In this document: positions 45,866 through 54,161 of the stretch, one piece after another | Position numbering within the stretch: position 1 is the stretch's first letter | Layout of the letters: each line of letters begins with the position of its first letter | NCBI GenBank assembly: GCA_027533105.1 | Contig: JAPZTW010000003.1 | Location: forward strand, 62,001 to 126,000 | Source: Sphingomonadaceae bacterium | GTDB lineage: Bacteria > Pseudomonadota > Alphaproteobacteria > Sphingomonadales > Sphingomonadaceae | Direction of reading: 5' to 3' | DNA length: 64,000 nucleotides | Position numbers and translations under genes: made by a program | The notes under the pieces: generated by a model | Databases searched by the model: none | What the model was told of the DNA's origin: nothing | The model's input: the letters and a program-made list of their open reading frames with translations, nothing else

Positions 45866-48252
45866 AGTTCTCGCTCTCGTGGCTCAAGGACCACCTCGAC
45901 ACCACCGCCTCGGCCGAGGAAATCGCCGCCAAGCTCAACGCCATCGGGCTTGAGGTTGAAAGCGTCGAGAACCCGGCGGACAAGCTGGCCGGGTTCAAGG
46001 TCGCCCGCGTGCTTACCGCCGAACGTCACCCCAATGCCGACAAGCTGCAGGTCCTCTCGGTCGACACCGGGGATGGTCAGCCGCTGCAGGTCGTCTGCGG
46101 CGCGCCCAATGCCCGCGCGGGGCTGGTCGGCGTGCTGGGCCTGCCCGGCGCCGTGGTCCCCGCCGGCGGTTTCGAGCTGAAGAAGAGCGCGATCCGCGGC
46201 GTCGAGAGCAACGGCATGATGTGCTCCACCCGCGAGCTGGAGCTGGGCGACGATCACGACGGGATCATCGAACTTCCGGCCGATGCCCCGGTCGGCACAG
46301 CCTTTGCCGATTACCACGGCTCCGACCCGGTGTTCGACGTGGCGATCACCCCCAACCGGCCTGACTGCATGGGGGTTTACGGCATTGCCCGCGATCTCGC
46401 GGCAGCCGGCCTCGGCACGCTGAAGCCGATCGCTGTCCAGGCGGCTCCGGGCAGCTTCCCCTGCCCGCTGCCGATCCGCACCGACGATCCGGAAGGCTGC
46501 CCGGCCTTCTATGGCCGCGCGATCCGCGGCGTGAAGAACGGCGCCTCGCCCGAATGGATGCAGGCCCGGCTGAAGAGCGCGGGCCAGCGCCCGATCTCCG
46601 CCCTGGTCGACATCACCAATTACGTGATGCTGGCCTATGGCCGCCCGGCCCACGCCTATGACCTGGCCAAGCTGACCGGCGCGATCTTCGCCCGCCGCGC
46701 AGTGGATGGCGAAACCGTGCTGGCGCTGAACGGCAAGGAATACACGCTCGACAGCGCCATGACCGTAATCGCCGACGAGGCCGGGGTGCACGACATCGCC
46801 GGGATCATGGGCGGCGAACATTCCGGCTGCTCCGACGAGACGACTGACGTGCTGCTGGAAGTGGCCTATTTCGATCCGGTCCGGATTGGCGACACCGGCC
46901 GCAAGCTCAACCTCACTTCAGATGCGCGCCAGCGGTTCGAACGCGGGGTCGATCCGGCCTTCCTCGATGCGGGCCTCGCCATCCTGACCGAACTGATCGT
47001 CGAGATCTGCGGCGGTGAACCGAGCGAGCCGGTCTTCGCGGGCGAGCCGCCGGCCGGGACCAAGGTGGTGGCCTATAGCCCGGCCCTGGCCGAAACGCTG
47101 GGCGGCGTGGCCATTCCCGATGACCAGCAGCGCGCCACCCTGCGCGCGCTGGGCTTTGCCAGCGATGCCCGCTGGAACGTGATCGTGCCGAGCTGGCGCC
47201 CCGATGTGGACGGCGCGGCCGACCTGGTCGAGGAAGTGGTCCGCATCCACGGGCTGGACAATATCGCTTCAACCCCGCTGCCGCGCATCGATGGCGTGGC
47301 CCGCCCGACCGCCACCCCGGCCCAGGCACTGGAGCGCAAGGTACGCCGCGCCGCTGCTGCGCGCGGGCTGAACGAGGCGGTGACCTGGTCGTTCCTGCCC
47401 GAGGCCGAGGCGGAGGCCTTCAGCGACGGCAACGGCGGGCTGTGGGTACTGGCCAACCCGATCAGCGAGGACATGAAGGCCATGCGCCCCTCGCTGCTGC
47501 CGGGGCTGCTCTCCGCCGCCAAGCGCAACCTCGATCGCGGCGCAACCGGCCTGCGGCTGTTCGAGCTGGGCCGCCGCTACCTGCGCGGCGAAAACGGCCA
47601 TTCGGACGAGCGGCTGACGTTGGGCGCGGTGCTGGCGGGCGAAAAGACCCCGCGCGGCTGGGCGACGGGCAAGGCCCAGGGCTTCGATGCCTTCGACGCC
47701 AAGGCCGAAGCCCTGGCCCTGCTGGCCGAGGCGGGTGCCCCGGTCGACAACCTGCAGGTCATGGGTGAAGCAGGTCCGCAGTTCCACCCCGGCCAGTCGG
47801 CCACGCTGCGCCTTGGCCCCAAGACCGTGCTGGCCCGCTTCGGCATGCTGCACCCCGCGCTGCTGAAGCAGTTCGATGTCGCTGGCCCGGTGGCCGCGGT
47901 CGAGCTGTTCCTCGATGCCATCCCGGCGAAGAAGGCGGCAGGCTTTGCCCGCGCCGCCTATGCCCCGCCAGCGCTGCAATCGGTAACCCGCGATTTCGCC
48001 TTCCTGGTCGATGCCGCGCTGCCGGCCGGGGACCTGGTGCGGACCGTCAGGAACGCCGACAAGGCCGCTATCGTGGCCGTGCGCCTGTTCGACGATTTCC
48101 GGGGCCAGGGTGTGCCGGAAGGGCAGAAATCGCTGGCAGTCGAAGTGACCCTGCAGCCCGGTGACAAGAGCTTCACCGATGCCGAGATCAAGGCAATTGC
48201 CGAGCGGATCACCGCTGCCGCGGCCAAGCTGGGCGCGGTGCTGCGGGGGTAG
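45862..48252 (+). CDS. pheT: Phenylalanine--tRNA ligase beta subunit
   Basis: 796 residues. Domains in order: N-terminal B1 and OB-fold tRNA-binding B2 ([20 protein letters not shown]), B3/B4 editing domain (about 205-395), B5 (about 400-470), the class II-like core B6/B7, and a ferredoxin-like anticodon-binding B8 (last 95 residues, V-T-R-D-F-A-F-L-V). The ATG start at 45862 overlaps pheS; the longer open frame to 45697 is a shadow. Confidence 0.97.
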   Translation: MKFSLSWLKDHLDTTASAEEIAAKLNAIGLEVESVENPADKLAGFKVARVLTAERHPNADKLQVLSVDTGDGQPLQVVCGAPNARAGLVGVLGLPGAVVPAGGFELKKSAIRGVESNGMMCSTRELELGDDHDGIIELPADAPVGTAFADYHGSDPVFDVAITPNRPDCMGVYGIARDLAAAGLGTLKPIAVQAAPGSFPCPLPIRTDDPEGCPAFYGRAIRGVKNGASPEWMQARLKSAGQRPISALVDITNYVMLAYGRPAHAYDLAKLTGAIFARRAVDGETVLALNGKEYTLDSAMTVIADEAGVHDIAGIMGGEHSGCSDETTDVLLEVAYFDPVRIGDTGRKLNLTSDARQRFERGVDPAFLDAGLAILTELIVEICGGEPSEPVFAGEPPAGTKVVAYSPALAETLGGVAIPDDQQRATLRALGFASDARWNVIVPSWRPDVDGAADLVEEVVRIHGLDNIASTPLPRIDGVARPTATPAQALERKVRRAAAARGLNEAVTWSFLPEAEAEAFSDGNGGLWVLANPISEDMKAMRPSLLPGLLSAAKRNLDRGATGLRLFELGRRYLRGENGHSDERLTLGAVLAGEKTPRGWATGKAQGFDAFDAKAEALALLAEAGAPVDNLQVMGEAGPQFHPGQSATLRLGPKTVLARFGMLHPALLKQFDVAGPVAAVELFLDAIPAKKAAGFARAAYAPPALQSVTRDFAFLVDAALPAGDLVRTVRNADKAAIVAVRLFDDFRGQGVPEGQKSLAVEVTLQPGDKSFTDAEIKAIAERITAAAAKLGAVLRG

Positions 48253-48274
48253 TTCGGTCGGTTTCCACCCGCTT

Positions 48275-48360
48275 CGTCATTGCGAGCGCAGCGAAGCAAT
48301 CCAGGGGGTCACGCAAGCCGCTCTGGATTGCTTCGTCGGCTTTGCCTCCTCGCAATGACG
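48275..48360. repeat. Dispersed inverted repeat (CGTCATTGCGAGC family)
   Basis: Left arm 48275-48304 (CGTCATTGCGAGCGCAGCGA then AGCAATCCAG) and right arm 48323-48360 are near-complementary and end CGCAATGACG. The same intergenic repeat type is widespread in proteobacteria. It lies between the convergent pheT and aroC genes, where it could also act as a bidirectional terminator. Confidence 0.85.
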
Positions 48361-48381
48361 ATCGGATCTTGGGTAAGCCGT

Positions 48382-49449
48382 TCAGCCGCACTGCCCGCGA
48401 TGCAGCAACTTCTGGTCGGCCAGCACCAGCGCCATCATCGCTTCGACCACCGGCACCCCGCGAATGCCGACGCAGGGGTCATGGCGGCCCTTGGTGCGGA
48501 TTTCGGCCGCCTGGCCATCGCGGTCGATGGTCTCCACGGGCGTCAGGATCGAGCTGGTCGGCTTGAAGGCCACGCGGACCTTGACCGGCTGGCCGGTGCT
48601 GATCCCGCCCGCGATCCCGCCGGCATGGTTGGCGAGGAATTCCGGCCCTGCGCTGCCGGGCCGCATCGGATCGGCGTTTTCCTCACCGCGTAGGCGGGCA
48701 GCGGCAAAGCCATCGCCGATTTCCACGCCCTTCACCGCGTTGATGCTCATCATCGCGGCGGCCAGTTCGGAATCGAGCTTGGCATAAAGCGGCGCGCCCC
48801 AGCCGGCAGGCACCCCGGTAGCCACGCATTCAACCACCGCGCCGACCGAGGAACCGGCCAGCCGCGCCGCGTCGACGATCTTTTCCCACCGCGCCGCCGC
48901 CGCCGCATCGGGGCAGAAGAACGGGTTGTTGCCGATTTCGGCGGCATCGAAGTTGGCAAGGTCGATCGCATCGCCACCAATTTCGGCGACATAGCCGATT
49001 ATCGTCACTTCCGGGATCACCAGCCGCGCCACGGCCCCGGCGGCGACCCGCGCGGCGGTCTCGCGCGCCGAGCTGCGCCCGCCGCCGCGATAGTCGCGGA
49101 AACCGTACTTGGCGTCATAGGCATAGTCGGCATGGCCGGGGCGATAGGCCTTGGCGACTTCGGAATAGTCCTTGGACCGCTGGTCGACATTCTCGATCAT
49201 CAGCGAGATTGGTGTGCCGGTGGTGCGCCCTTCGAACACGCCCGACAGGATCCGCACCGCGTCCGGTTCCTGCCGCTGGGTGGTGAACTTCGACTGGCCC
49301 GGGCGGCGCGCATCGAGGAACGGCTGGATCGCGGCTTCGCTGATCGCCAGCCCCGGCGGGCAGCCATCGACCACGGCGCCCAGCGCCGGCCCGTGGCTTT
49401 CGCCCCAGGTGGTGAAACGCAGCAGACGGCCAAAGGTGTTGAACGACAT
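48382..49449 (-). CDS. aroC: Chorismate synthase
   Basis: 355 residues. The N-terminal signature [19 protein letters not shown] carries the active-site His; [11 protein letters not shown] near 124-134 and [10 protein letters not shown] near 290-300 are the other family blocks (FMN and EPSP binding). It makes chorismate from EPSP. I chose ATG 49449 ([12 protein letters not shown]) over 49488. Diverges from the small monooxygenase gene. Confidence 0.96.
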   Translation of the reverse strand: MSFNTFGRLLRFTTWGESHGPALGAVVDGCPPGLAISEAAIQPFLDARRPGQSKFTTQRQEPDAVRILSGVFEGRTTGTPISLMIENVDQRSKDYSEVAKAYRPGHADYAYDAKYGFRDYRGGGRSSARETAARVAAGAVARLVIPEVTIIGYVAEIGGDAIDLANFDAAEIGNNPFFCPDAAAAARWEKIVDAARLAGSSVGAVVECVATGVPAGWGAPLYAKLDSELAAAMMSINAVKGVEIGDGFAAARLRGEENADPMRPGSAGPEFLANHAGGIAGGISTGQPVKVRVAFKPTSSILTPVETIDRDGQAAEIRTKGRHDPCVGIRGVPVVEAMMALVLADQKLLHRGQCG

Positions 49450-49523
49450 GATGTGGCGGCTTTGGCGGCAATGCGGTGAAAAGTCCACTAGCGAGCGCAG
49501 CCGCCAGTGCCTAGGAAGCGGGC

Positions 49524-49835
49524 ATGTTCCTCGTGGTCTTCCGCAACCGCAAGCGCGCCGGGATGAATGCTGCCGCCTATTCCGCCGATGCCGACCGGAT
49601 GGAGGCGCTGGCCCGCGCCCAGCCGGGCTTCGTCTCGTTCAAGAGCTATGTCGCCGATGATGGCGAGGTGATCGCCCTGTCCGAATGGGCCAGCGAGGAA
49701 GCCGCCCGCGCCTGGGGCCGCCATCCGGACCACGCCGTGATCCAGCGCCGGGGCCGCGACGAATACTATCAGAGCTATACGCTCTACACCGCCGACAATC
49801 CCCGCACCCACCAGTTTGAAAGGCCGCCCGAGTGA
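49524..49835 (+). CDS. Antibiotic biosynthesis monooxygenase (ABM)-domain protein
   Basis: 103 residues, dimeric ferredoxin-like ABM fold: [10 protein letters not shown] at the start, [18 protein letters not shown], and the [13 protein letters not shown] strand-helix. Such proteins are small monooxygenases or stress proteins with poorly known substrates. Its stop overlaps the GTG of the broken arsC-like gene (GTGA), so before the insertion the two formed an operon. Confidence 0.8.
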   Translation: MFLVVFRNRKRAGMNAAAYSADADRMEALARAQPGFVSFKSYVADDGEVIALSEWASEEAARAWGRHPDHAVIQRRGRDEYYQSYTLYTADNPRTHQFERPPE

Positions 49836-49900
49836 GCGTTACCCTCTATGGCATTCCCAATTGCGACACGGTCAAGAGAGTTGTACACTTAATTCCATAA
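49832..49900 (+). pseudogene. 5' fragment of host ArsC/YffB-family gene, cut by insertion
   Basis: GTG at 49832 starts [15 protein letters not shown], the first strand and Cys-bearing loop of the ArsC/Spx/YffB family. After the AAG codon the reading frame enters the integrated element and stops after 8 foreign codons (TAA at 49898). The missing remainder of the same host gene resumes at 53285. High-GC codon use matches the host, unlike the DNA that follows. Confidence 0.88.
49863..49888 (+). other. attL-like junction of the integrated element
   Basis: The core GCGACACGGT (49863-49872), shared exactly with the right junction, is followed by CAAG and the arm AGAGTTGTACAC (49877-49888). The arm is the exact reverse complement of GTGTACAACTCT at the right end. 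To its left is host arsC sequence. Confidence 0.78.
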
Positions 49901-50110
49901 GAGATTGATTTGCAATCACATTTTGAAATGTGCAATCGGGTACGCTGTAGACAAAAATTGTATCATCTTGAGTTTATTGCGTTTTTCGGCGGTAGCGCAG
50001 CGTGGTGGTTAAGGGCTTATCTGCTTGAAAAACCTCAAGGTTTTCGTCTTTTCACGGTGCCGCTACTTTTTGAGTGTCTCAAGATTTTGGCGGCTGGGTG
50101 CTGCGTTGCA
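49863..50110 (+). repeat. Left-end module, copy 1
   Basis: Roughly 250 bases that align along their length with 51332-51590 (conserved stretches include AGAGTTGTACACTTAAT, GTAGACAAAAATT and TTTTTGAGTG). This fills most of the gene-free stretch 49901-50216. It contains the hairpin AAAACC-TCAA-GGTTTT (50029-50044) enclosed by GTAGCG (49992-49997) / CGCTAC (50061-50066), so it may be transcribed into a folded leader. No supported ORF. Confidence 0.7.
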
Positions 50111-50216
50111 AGGGCGATCTCCGCGTCCGCCAAGAGGATGAGCGTCTTTGGCATTCGTGCCTTGCCCCCCGTTACGGACACTGCAAAATTGCGGACATTG
50201 TAGGCTTCGAACCGCG

Positions 50217-51020
50217 CTATCGCAGGCAGCACTTTTTGTATTTCTTGCCACTTCCACAAGGGCATAAATCATTCCGACCGATCTTACGACCATCGACAAC
50301 TGGACGATCTTTCCTAAGATTTGGAAGCCCCAGTTCAGATGGCCGATCACCAGTGGTTAGCGACATACCTCGTACTAAGATGCCGGTACCCGGTACAATT
50401 GGTCGATCACAACGATAATCACGGTTCAATGTCCGTAAAAGCTCGTGCGCAATCTGCCTCATCGTCGCTGGGACATTATCTTCTGCGGGCACTTCACGGC
50501 CCGCCTCATCAACGGTTATCCAGCCCTGCGCATTATTCTTACGTAAATTATTGTAGGCTTCGTCGATCTTATGGTCGACGTGGGCTCCGCCATCCTTGTT
50601 CGCCAAGCTAAGCACGATATCGCGGCGTGAGAATTCGTTCCTTTGTGCATCGACAAGAACGACGCCATTCCACCATGTTTCGAAATTGGTCTCCCTTGGC
50701 TCAAGAACATCGTCAAGATGAGGCTTTGGTTTTGCACCGGTACTGCCGAGGTGAATTTGAACCAGAGATGAGTGCCCGACAAGATTTTCGTCGTCATAAG
50801 GGTCAGCACTGTCGAAGAACTGTATCCCTTTCCTGTCTGTCAGCGTCAAAAGAGACGTTGAAGTTTTTGTGTCGTGTACAAGCACTCTGACTGAGACTGC
50901 CAGGCGCTTGATTTCGCCGACGAATCCGGAATCGAAAGCCGCACAAGATGCCTTTAGGAATGATATTTGCTCATCAAGAAGCTCCGCCAACTCATCTGCA
51001 CTGCGGACTATATCAGCCAT
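50217..51020 (-). CDS. SEC-C-motif protein of unknown function (element cargo)
   Basis: 267 residues. The last 20 residues form a SEC-C zinc-binding motif ([17 protein letters not shown], Cys-x-Cys...Cys-Cys), as found at the end of SecA and in many small uncharacterised proteins. The first 240 residues resemble no family I recognise: a helical N-terminus, an aromatic segment [12 protein letters not shown] and a helical E-A-Y-N-N-L-R-K stretch; no signal peptide or membrane segment. The ATG has GGGAGATAGAGG upstream. Codon use and GC are unlike the host. A role in element maintenance or defence is only speculation. Confidence 0.85.
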   Translation of the reverse strand: MADIVRSADELAELLDEQISFLKASCAAFDSGFVGEIKRLAVSVRVLVHDTKTSTSLLTLTDRKGIQFFDSADPYDDENLVGHSSLVQIHLGSTGAKPKPHLDDVLEPRETNFETWWNGVVLVDAQRNEFSRRDIVLSLANKDGGAHVDHKIDEAYNNLRKNNAQGWITVDEAGREVPAEDNVPATMRQIAHELLRTLNRDYRCDRPIVPGTGILVRGMSLTTGDRPSELGLPNLRKDRPVVDGRKIGRNDLCPCGSGKKYKKCCLR

Positions 51021-51149
51021 CCTCTATCTCCCAACTACATGTGAGGTAAGGGTTTGAGCGTTCGATGTGAAGGCGATTGAATGGTGCGCAAATCGTTCTG
51101 GTGGGAATGTCCGTTTCTCAGGCTTTGTGGCGTTGAGAAGGGGCAGTGG

Positions 51150-51235
51150 ATTGCAATTGGGTATGCCGTAAAAATTCAGCCGTGATCTTGAGCAACTCAA
51201 GGTTTTTACCGCATGGTGCAGTGTCTGGGAGCGGT
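51150..51235 (+). repeat. Degenerate partial copy of the left-end module (copy 3)
   Basis: Shares the spaced words GGGTATGCCGTA, AAAAATT, CTTGAG, CTCAAGGTTTT, GTGCAGTGTCTGGGA with copies 1 and 2 but with large internal deletions. On the minus strand 51171-51154 reads TACGGCATACCCAATTGC, matching the host arsC codons Y-G-I-P-N-C at 16 of 18 bases. It lies in the gene-free stretch 51021-51624, which otherwise holds only copy 2. Confidence 0.5.
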
Positions 51236-51331
51236 TCCCATAGCTGCTCGGGAAGGTGCCCATCTGCTCTCGTGGTGTTTTTGGAAGGCTTCGAAAATCA
51301 GTGACTTTGACGGTTTAGGGGATACCGCATT

Positions 51332-51590
51332 GCGACACAGACAAGAGAGTTGTACACTTAATGCGCCAAGATGTTGAATTTCAATAATAATTTTGAAAGT
51401 GCAAACGGGTATGGTGTAGACAAAAATTACAACATATTGAGTTAATTGGTTTTTTCAGGCGTGAAGCAGCGTGTGGTTGCGGAGGCTATCTCTGCTCAGA
51501 AGAACCGCAAGGTTGTCGCTTTCTCACCGCCTCGCTATTTTTTGAGTGCCGAAGATTTTCGAGGCAGGGTGCAGCGTCTGGGAATGGGCC
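51332..51590 (+). repeat. Left-end module, copy 2, with internal attL-like site
   Basis: Starts GCGACACAGACAAGAGAGTT followed by GTACACTTAAT; this 31-base start differs from the element's left junction at only two positions. The bases before it (GGGATACCGCATTGCGACAC) still resemble the arsC codons G-I-P-N/H-C-D-T, so it looks like the left junction of a second element formed in a diverged arsC gene. It ends just before the intact ArsC-like gene and could provide its promoter/leader. Confidence 0.68.
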
Positions 51591-51624
51591 TGCGTGTGCA
51601 CACAGAGCAGCATGGGGAGCGCCG

Positions 51625-51978
51625 ATGGCATTGACGATGTTCGGCATTGCAAATTGCGATACGATCAAGCGGGCCAAGGCTTGGCTCAACGCAGCAGACA
51701 TAGCCTTTGATTTCCACGACTACAAAAAGTCGGGGGTCGACGAGCGCACTTTGCGGGCATGGGTTGATGAGCTTGGATGGGAGGTGCTGCTGAACAAATC
51801 TGGCACCACATTTCGAGCATTGCCGGATGCTGCCAAACAGAACATCGATGCAGACAAGGCCGTCGCGTTGATGCTTGCAAACCCCTCGATGATCAAACGG
51901 CCTGTGCTCGACCTGGGTGACCGCCGGATTGTTGGGTTTAAGCCGGAGATATATTCCGCCGCGCTGCTTCACGCCTGA
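51625..51978 (+). CDS. ArsC/YffB-family protein, intact copy in the element
   Basis: 117 residues, the full family length. It begins MALTMFGIANCDTIKRAKAW with the family Cys (Cys11) in the first loop, continues DFHDYKKSGVDERTLRAW and ends with the RPVLDLGDRRIVGFKPEIY block. Thioredoxin-like; members are glutathione-dependent reductases or Spx-like proteins, and arsenate reduction is not implied because the CX5R/RPI details of true ArsC are not all clear. It is a lower-GC homologue of the split host gene and may restore its function. GGGGAG lies before the ATG. Confidence 0.88.
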   Translation: MALTMFGIANCDTIKRAKAWLNAADIAFDFHDYKKSGVDERTLRAWVDELGWEVLLNKSGTTFRALPDAAKQNIDADKAVALMLANPSMIKRPVLDLGDRRIVGFKPEIYSAALLHA

Positions 51979-52145
51979 ACGCGGAGGGGGGCTAGCAGCG
52001 GCTGCACACCCTGCTGACGTCAAATCTGCGTTTACAGCGTCGAGCAGGCTGGTTGCGCATTGGGCCCGCTACATGAGTAGCGAGCCGAGGGTTGCGGGCG
52101 CTGTACGATGCTTAAAATCGCAGGGCACAGCGCCAGCCCGTTTGC

Positions 52146-52352
52146 TTAGCCGTTGTCAGCCGCGATCTCGGCCTTGGTGCGGCGCTTTCTTCTACGGGTA
52201 AGATGCGGCTTCAAGTCCGCATAGGAAATGCCGTAGGCCTTGGCCAACTCGACGATCTGCTTGATGGCATCGGCCTGCTCGGCAGTCTTCGCGGCCTCAA
52301 TCTGCTTCTCCAGCTGTGCCTTTTGCGCCAGCAGTTCAGCAAGTTTGCTCAT
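52146..52352 (-). CDS. H-NS-like oligomerisation-domain protein lacking the DNA-binding tail
   Basis: 68 residues. MSKLAELLAQKAQLEKQIEA and the following helix match the coiled-coil N-terminal domain of H-NS-family proteins, then IVELAKAYGISYADLKPHL. The C-terminal W-x-G-x-G-R-x-P DNA-binding domain is absent; instead the protein ends RRRKRRTKAEIAADNG. It may bind DNA weakly through the basic tail, or act as a truncated H-NS antagonist as known for island-borne H-NS fragments. Preceded by AAGGAACTCAAG on the coding strand. Confidence 0.68.
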   Translation of the reverse strand: MSKLAELLAQKAQLEKQIEAAKTAEQADAIKQIVELAKAYGISYADLKPHLTRRRKRRTKAEIAADNG

Positions 52353-52405
52353 CTTGAGTTCCTTAAGGTGTTTGGGATTTGGACCTGACCATTCCCATTG
52401 TATGG

Positions 52406-52786
52406 TCAGAGATTAAGCTGGGCAAGCGAACCGGATGTGATTTCAGCTGCGGCCCAAAACTCTCTCAGCTGCGGAAACTGGTCTGAAAGGCCACCATATT
52501 GCATCTCGCGACGTCGATCCACCGATGCAGTCACTTGAGCTCTGCGGATACGGCTAATCTCGCTTTCCGTTAGCTCCTCTCCAACCGGGAAAACGCCGCG
52601 CACCGCATTCTTCATTATCTGCACTGCTTTGCCGTACATCCGGTAGTAGGTGTTGTTGGTTTCCTTTTCCCAGTTTGGATCGCCTTCCAGCCAGAACGGC
52701 TCGATCCCGCAATCGTGCATGACTTTGTAGGGCTTCATTTCCGCGTTGGTCCTGCGCTTGTCCCAAACAGAAAAATACCTCTGCAA
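52406..52786 (-). pseudogene. Unrecognised ORF fragment fused out of frame to the recombinase
   Basis: The frame encodes about 126 residues with protein-like composition (LQRYFSVWDKRRTNAEMKPY, then Y-K-V-M-H-D-C-G-I-E-P-F-W-L-E-G). It stays open further upstream, overlapping the end of the recombinase frame by some 50 bases, and has only a TTG as first start. I do not recognise a family. It may be the C-terminal part of the broken recombinase after a frameshift, or a different gene joined by deletion. Confidence 0.45.
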
Positions 52787-53208
52787 AGCAGGAATATCTG
52801 GCTTGCCATAATGATGGAAAACAGCTCCATCATATCGTTGCTGTCAGCCTTATAAATCTGGTCGTCATGGGTCGTAGCAACCGAGACCCCACACTCGTTC
52901 AATGACCAGATAAATTGAGCAGCGGCCTTTGCACCTTGCCGGCTGAGCCTGTCGAGGTTCTCTACGACAAGAACTTTGCCTTCATGCAGCCTATTTTTGG
53001 CCTCTAGCTCAAATTTGTACAGCTCGGCGCCTTCTTCGCGGTTGTATCCATGAAAGGCGCTTTTCCCTTGGTCGAAAATCTCCTTTTCGAGCTGCCAACC
53101 CTTCCGCTCAATATAATTTCTGCCTTCCGTCAGCTGACGTTCGAGGGAATAACCCTTGGCTTGCTCCATTGAGCTGAAGCGTCCGTATAAAATGGCTGAT
53201 TGAAACAT
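52735..53208 (-). pseudogene. Serine recombinase, N-terminal catalytic part, truncated
   Basis: 157 residues. The resolvase/invertase catalytic domain is clear: LYGRFSSMEQAKGYSLERQL with catalytic Ser12 (or Ser13), the SAFHGYNREEGAELYKFELE region, and VLVVENLDRLSRQGAKAAAQ with the conserved Arg. It ends shortly after MMELFSIIMASQ, where large serine recombinases (450-700 residues) continue into a recombinase domain, zinc ribbon and coiled coil. It lies at the right end, reading inward from the attR-like site, as integrase genes usually do. A frameshift or deletion near 52790 inactivated it. Confidence 0.8.
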
Positions 53209-53264
53209 CGAACGATAAGCCTGTAGAAGCGCACTCAGAAGCGCAGATTAGTGGAATTTTTTGT

Positions 53265-53294
53265 GTGTACAACTCTTCCCATGAGCGACACGGT
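53265..53294 (+). other. attR-like junction of the integrated element
   Basis: Arm GTGTACAACTCT (53265-53276), eight bases, then the core GCGACACGGT (53285-53294). Host arsC sequence resumes within the core. The element contributes an ATG at 53281 that is in frame with the 3' fragment. Confidence 0.78.
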
Positions 53295-53598
53295 GAAGAA
53301 GGCGCGCGTCTGGCTGGACGGGCGCGGGATTGCCTATGCCTTTCATGACTACAAGAAGGCCGGAGCCCACGCCGGCAAGCTGGCCGCATGGTGCGCGGCG
53401 GCCGGGTGGGACAAGGTGCTGAACCGCGCCGGGACGACCTTCAAGAAGCTGCCCGATGCCGACAAGGCCGATCTGGATGCGGGCAAGGCCGTGGCGCTGA
53501 TGGTGGCCCATCCGAGCTGCATCAAGCGGCCGATCGTTGAGCATCCCGGCGGCCTGCTGGTCGGCTTCAAGGAGGCCGAGTGGGCGGCGGCGCTTTGA
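53281..53598 (+). pseudogene. 3' part of host ArsC/YffB-family gene with a new start
   Basis: From the core onward this is host-like high-GC sequence: DTVKKARVWLDGRGIAYAFH, DYKKAGAHAGKL, then KRPIVEHPGGLLVGFKEAEW. The first strand and the loop Cys remain on the 5' fragment at 49832. The element supplies ATG at 53281 (MSDTVKK), or a GTG at 53251, but no good ribosome-binding site. The resulting 105-residue protein would lack the active-site Cys. Its end overlaps pnuC by 19 bases. Confidence 0.85.
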
Positions 53599-54161
53599 TC
53601 CCGGCCTGGACCGAACTGGCGGGAGCGGCGCTGGGGCTGCTCAATGTCATCCTGCTGGTGCGGCGTTCGGTCTGGAACTTTCCGGCGGCGATGGCGATGG
53701 TCACGCTGGTCGGGATCACCCTGTGGGAAGCCAAGCTTTACGCCGAAACCGGGCTGCAGGTGTTCTTCTTCGTCGTCAACGCCTGGGGCTGGTACCTGTG
53801 GTACAGCGCGCGCGAGCCGGACCAGGCCGCCGTGCCGGTGGGCTGGATGACCGATCGCGCGCGGTTCCTCTGGGCTTCGGCCACGGCGGTGCTGTCGCTC
53901 TCGCTGGGCTGGATGCTGCACCGCTTTACCGACGCGGCCCTGCCCTTTGCGGATTCGGCAATCGCCGGGGCCAGCATCACCGCGCAAATCCTGCTTTCGC
54001 TGCGGCGGATCGAGAACTGGGTGCTGTGGATCGCGATCGATGTCCTGTCAGTGGCGCTTTACATCAACCGCGAGCTCTATTTCCTGGCCGGGCTCTACGT
54101 CGTGCTGGGGATCATGTCGGTGGTGGGGCTGCGCGAATGGCGGGCGGCGGCGCGGGCATGA
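53580..54161 (+). CDS. pnuC: Nicotinamide riboside transporter PnuC family
   Basis: 193 residues with about 7 hydrophobic segments. Family blocks: LLVRRSVWNFPAAMAMVTLV, W-E-A-K-L-Y-A-E-T-G-L-Q-V-F-F-F-V-V-N-A-W-G-W-Y near 49-72, and R-R-I-E-N-W-V-L-W-I-A-I-D-V. It imports nicotinamide riboside (or a related vitamin). GTG start at 53580, inside the end of the arsC remnant; the stop overlaps the next ATG (ATGA), coupling it to the kinase gene. Confidence 0.92.
   Translation: MGGGALIPAWTELAGAALGLLNVILLVRRSVWNFPAAMAMVTLVGITLWEAKLYAETGLQVFFFVVNAWGWYLWYSAREPDQAAVPVGWMTDRARFLWASATAVLSLSLGWMLHRFTDAALPFADSAIAGASITAQILLSLRRIENWVLWIAIDVLSVALYINRELYFLAGLYVVLGIMSVVGLREWRAAARA

Larger units (their letters stand above)
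49873..53284. mobile_element. Integrated element (serine-recombinase type) inside arsC-like gene
   Basis: About 3.4 kb of DNA with clearly lower GC than the host splits a YffB/ArsC-family gene. It is bounded by an exact 10-base direct repeat (GCGACACGGT at 49863 and 53285) and perfect 12-base inverted arms (49877-49888 and 53265-53276). Contents: repeat module copies, SEC-C protein gene, an intact ArsC-like gene, an H-NS-like fragment, an unrecognised fragment and a broken serine recombinase. No DDE transposase is visible. The damaged recombinase suggests the element is no longer mobile by itself. A remnant second left junction at 51332 suggests two elements accumulated here. Confidence 0.8.

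Noticed and set aside
49987..50066. tRNA-like text (GTAGCGCAGCGTGGTGGTT) in the element's left module
   Set aside because: It resembles a D arm, but there is no GGTTCGAATCC-type T arm, no consistent acceptor stem and no CCA; copy 2 does not keep it.
51024..51263. 79-codon minus-strand ORF containing FYGIPNC as an arsC gene
   Set aside because: Only the first-strand codons match the ArsC family; nothing after them does, so it is a buried fragment, not a gene.
51446..51634. 62-codon plus-strand ORF in module copy 2
   Set aside because: It lies wholly in the repeat, is not conserved in copy 1, and has no recognisable domain.
51625..51978. Arsenate reductase/arsenic-resistance function
   Set aside because: No arsR, arsB or acr3 gene is nearby, and the sequence is closer to the YffB/Spx-like branch; only the fold family is supported.
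49873..53284. Insertion sequence or transposon as explanation of the element
   Set aside because: There is no DDE transposase; a serine recombinase, inverted arms around a core and insertion inside a conserved codon stretch fit site-specific integration better.
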